Of a stretch of DNA of 42,189 nt, positions 41,736-42,189 are shown one piece after another (position 1 is the first letter of the stretch; each line of letters starts with the position of its first letter). The translations under genes and the position numbers were made by a program. A model generated the notes under the pieces. That model did no database searches. It was not told the DNA's origin and was given only the letters and a program-made list of their open reading frames with translations. Source of the stretch: Bryobacterales bacterium (lineage in GTDB: Bacteria; Acidobacteriota; Terriglobia; Bryobacterales; Bryobacteraceae); contig PLDF01000191.1 of the NCBI GenBank assembly GCA_003135055.1, forward strand, positions 1-42,189, in the 5' to 3' direction.

Positions 41736-42189
41736 CTAATCGCCGAAGCTGCCGACCTCTTCCCTCTCTTCCACGGCCGCCTTAGCCTTCACAGCCGGAG
41801 CCGGCGCAACAGCCCCAATCTGCACCAGTTCCGGACCGGCCTGCTCCTTCAGCACGTGCTCGCGATAGAGCTTAGCCATGCGCGCGTCTTCCTGAGACTG
41901 CTTGAGCTTAGCGTCGCGGGCGCGGATCTTTTCTTCCCCGGCGTTCTTAGCGATGCCCAGCTTATCCAGATCGTGCTGTACTTCCTGAGTGACAATCCCT
42001 TCGCGCAGCATCAGCGAGTGATCCTTGCTGTTGAGCGGCACAGTCTTGTTGCCGGCGAAGATTTCGTGGCGGCCTTTCTCTTCGTACCACTTGGTGAGCG
42101 TGGCCGTCATGTGCATCTTCTCGATGATATTGCGCCAGCCAATGCCCGTGTTATATGCGCAGAAAGAGATTTCGCCTTCCTGCGTGGCG
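41736..42189 (-). CDS. C-terminal part of an unidentified protein (cut by window end)
   Basis: The minus-strand frame is open to the right edge, so the N-terminus is missing. The visible part reads QEGEISFCAYNTGIGWRNII, EKMHMTATLTKWYEEKGRHEIFAGNKTVPL, then a charged helical region (LDKLGIAKNAGEEKIRARDAKLKQ) and an Ala/Pro-rich tail. The SFCAYN-TG-GWR segment recalls C-terminal ends of radical-SAM proteins, but no CxxxCxxC motif is in view, so this is a weak suggestion. It is convergent with pyc. Confidence 0.55.
   Translation of the reverse strand, partial: ATQEGEISFCAYNTGIGWRNIIEKMHMTATLTKWYEEKGRHEIFAGNKTVPLNSKDHSLMLREGIVTQEVQHDLDKLGIAKNAGEEKIRARDAKLKQSQEDARMAKLYREHVLKEQAGPELVQIGAVAPAPAVKAKAAVEEREEVGSFGD

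Overview
The window (about 42 kb, GC-rich) looks like a chromosomal segment of a soil-type Acidobacteriota bacterium, probably related to Bryobacterales/Solibacter. This is inferred from the mix of secreted beta-propeller-like and Ig-like proteins, a TMTC-type mannosyltransferase with TPRs, a DUF885 metallopeptidase, a G1 (eqolisin) peptidase, a family starting with a STDKQ/RAANRMNSQKSTGP-like N-terminus, and many short dispersed GC-rich repeats. No rRNA or complete tRNA gene was found.

Layout. 0.2-2.6 kb: a plus-strand cluster of a CPA2-type cation/proton antiporter, a UspA protein and a P-loop ATPase, followed by a remnant of an ISL3-family transposase. 3-5 kb: a proline-rich protein with a possible small beta-barrel domain, then trxB-ridA. 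6-9.2 kb: an MFS transporter facing a three-gene operon (Ig-like secreted protein, beta-propeller-like secreted protein, Fluc/CrcB fluoride channel). 9.5-14.7 kb: GH5-like hydrolase, TMTC-like mannosyltransferase, GT28-type glycosyltransferase and a PAP2 phosphatase, a set with an envelope/lipid/glycan flavour. 14.8-22 kb: a small conserved protein, Uma2 nuclease, eqolisin peptidase with a probable frameshift, DUF885 peptidase, SLC13/ArsB-type transporter and ankyrin protein. 22.4-28.8 kb: an alpha-helical barrel protein, GT2, small secreted protein, a degenerate M1 peptidase, an O-methyltransferase and a membrane protein. 28.9-30.6 kb: a TolC-like outer-membrane efflux protein.

30.6-38.1 kb is an accessory stretch: a truncated hicB, a coupled operon of DUF457/YdjM-like membrane protein, Xre-ImmA/IrrE and PIN protein, a two-gene module of an unknown 189-aa protein plus a TIR/deoxyribosyltransferase-like protein (with compensating frameshifts), the 3' half of a tRNA-Arg(CCG) that looks like an integration scar, a NYN-domain ribonuclease preceded by a GNRA hairpin leader, a hicBA pair and a frameshifted conserved gene. 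The core resumes at 38.2 kb with a full-length pyruvate carboxylase; a gene of uncertain family runs off the right edge.

Most promising for novelty are the two-gene module at 34.3-35.4 kb and the three-gene operon at 31.3-33.6 kb. Both have the look of defence or toxin-antitoxin units. All functional assignments rest on reading translated sequence and recalled family motifs; no database search was run.
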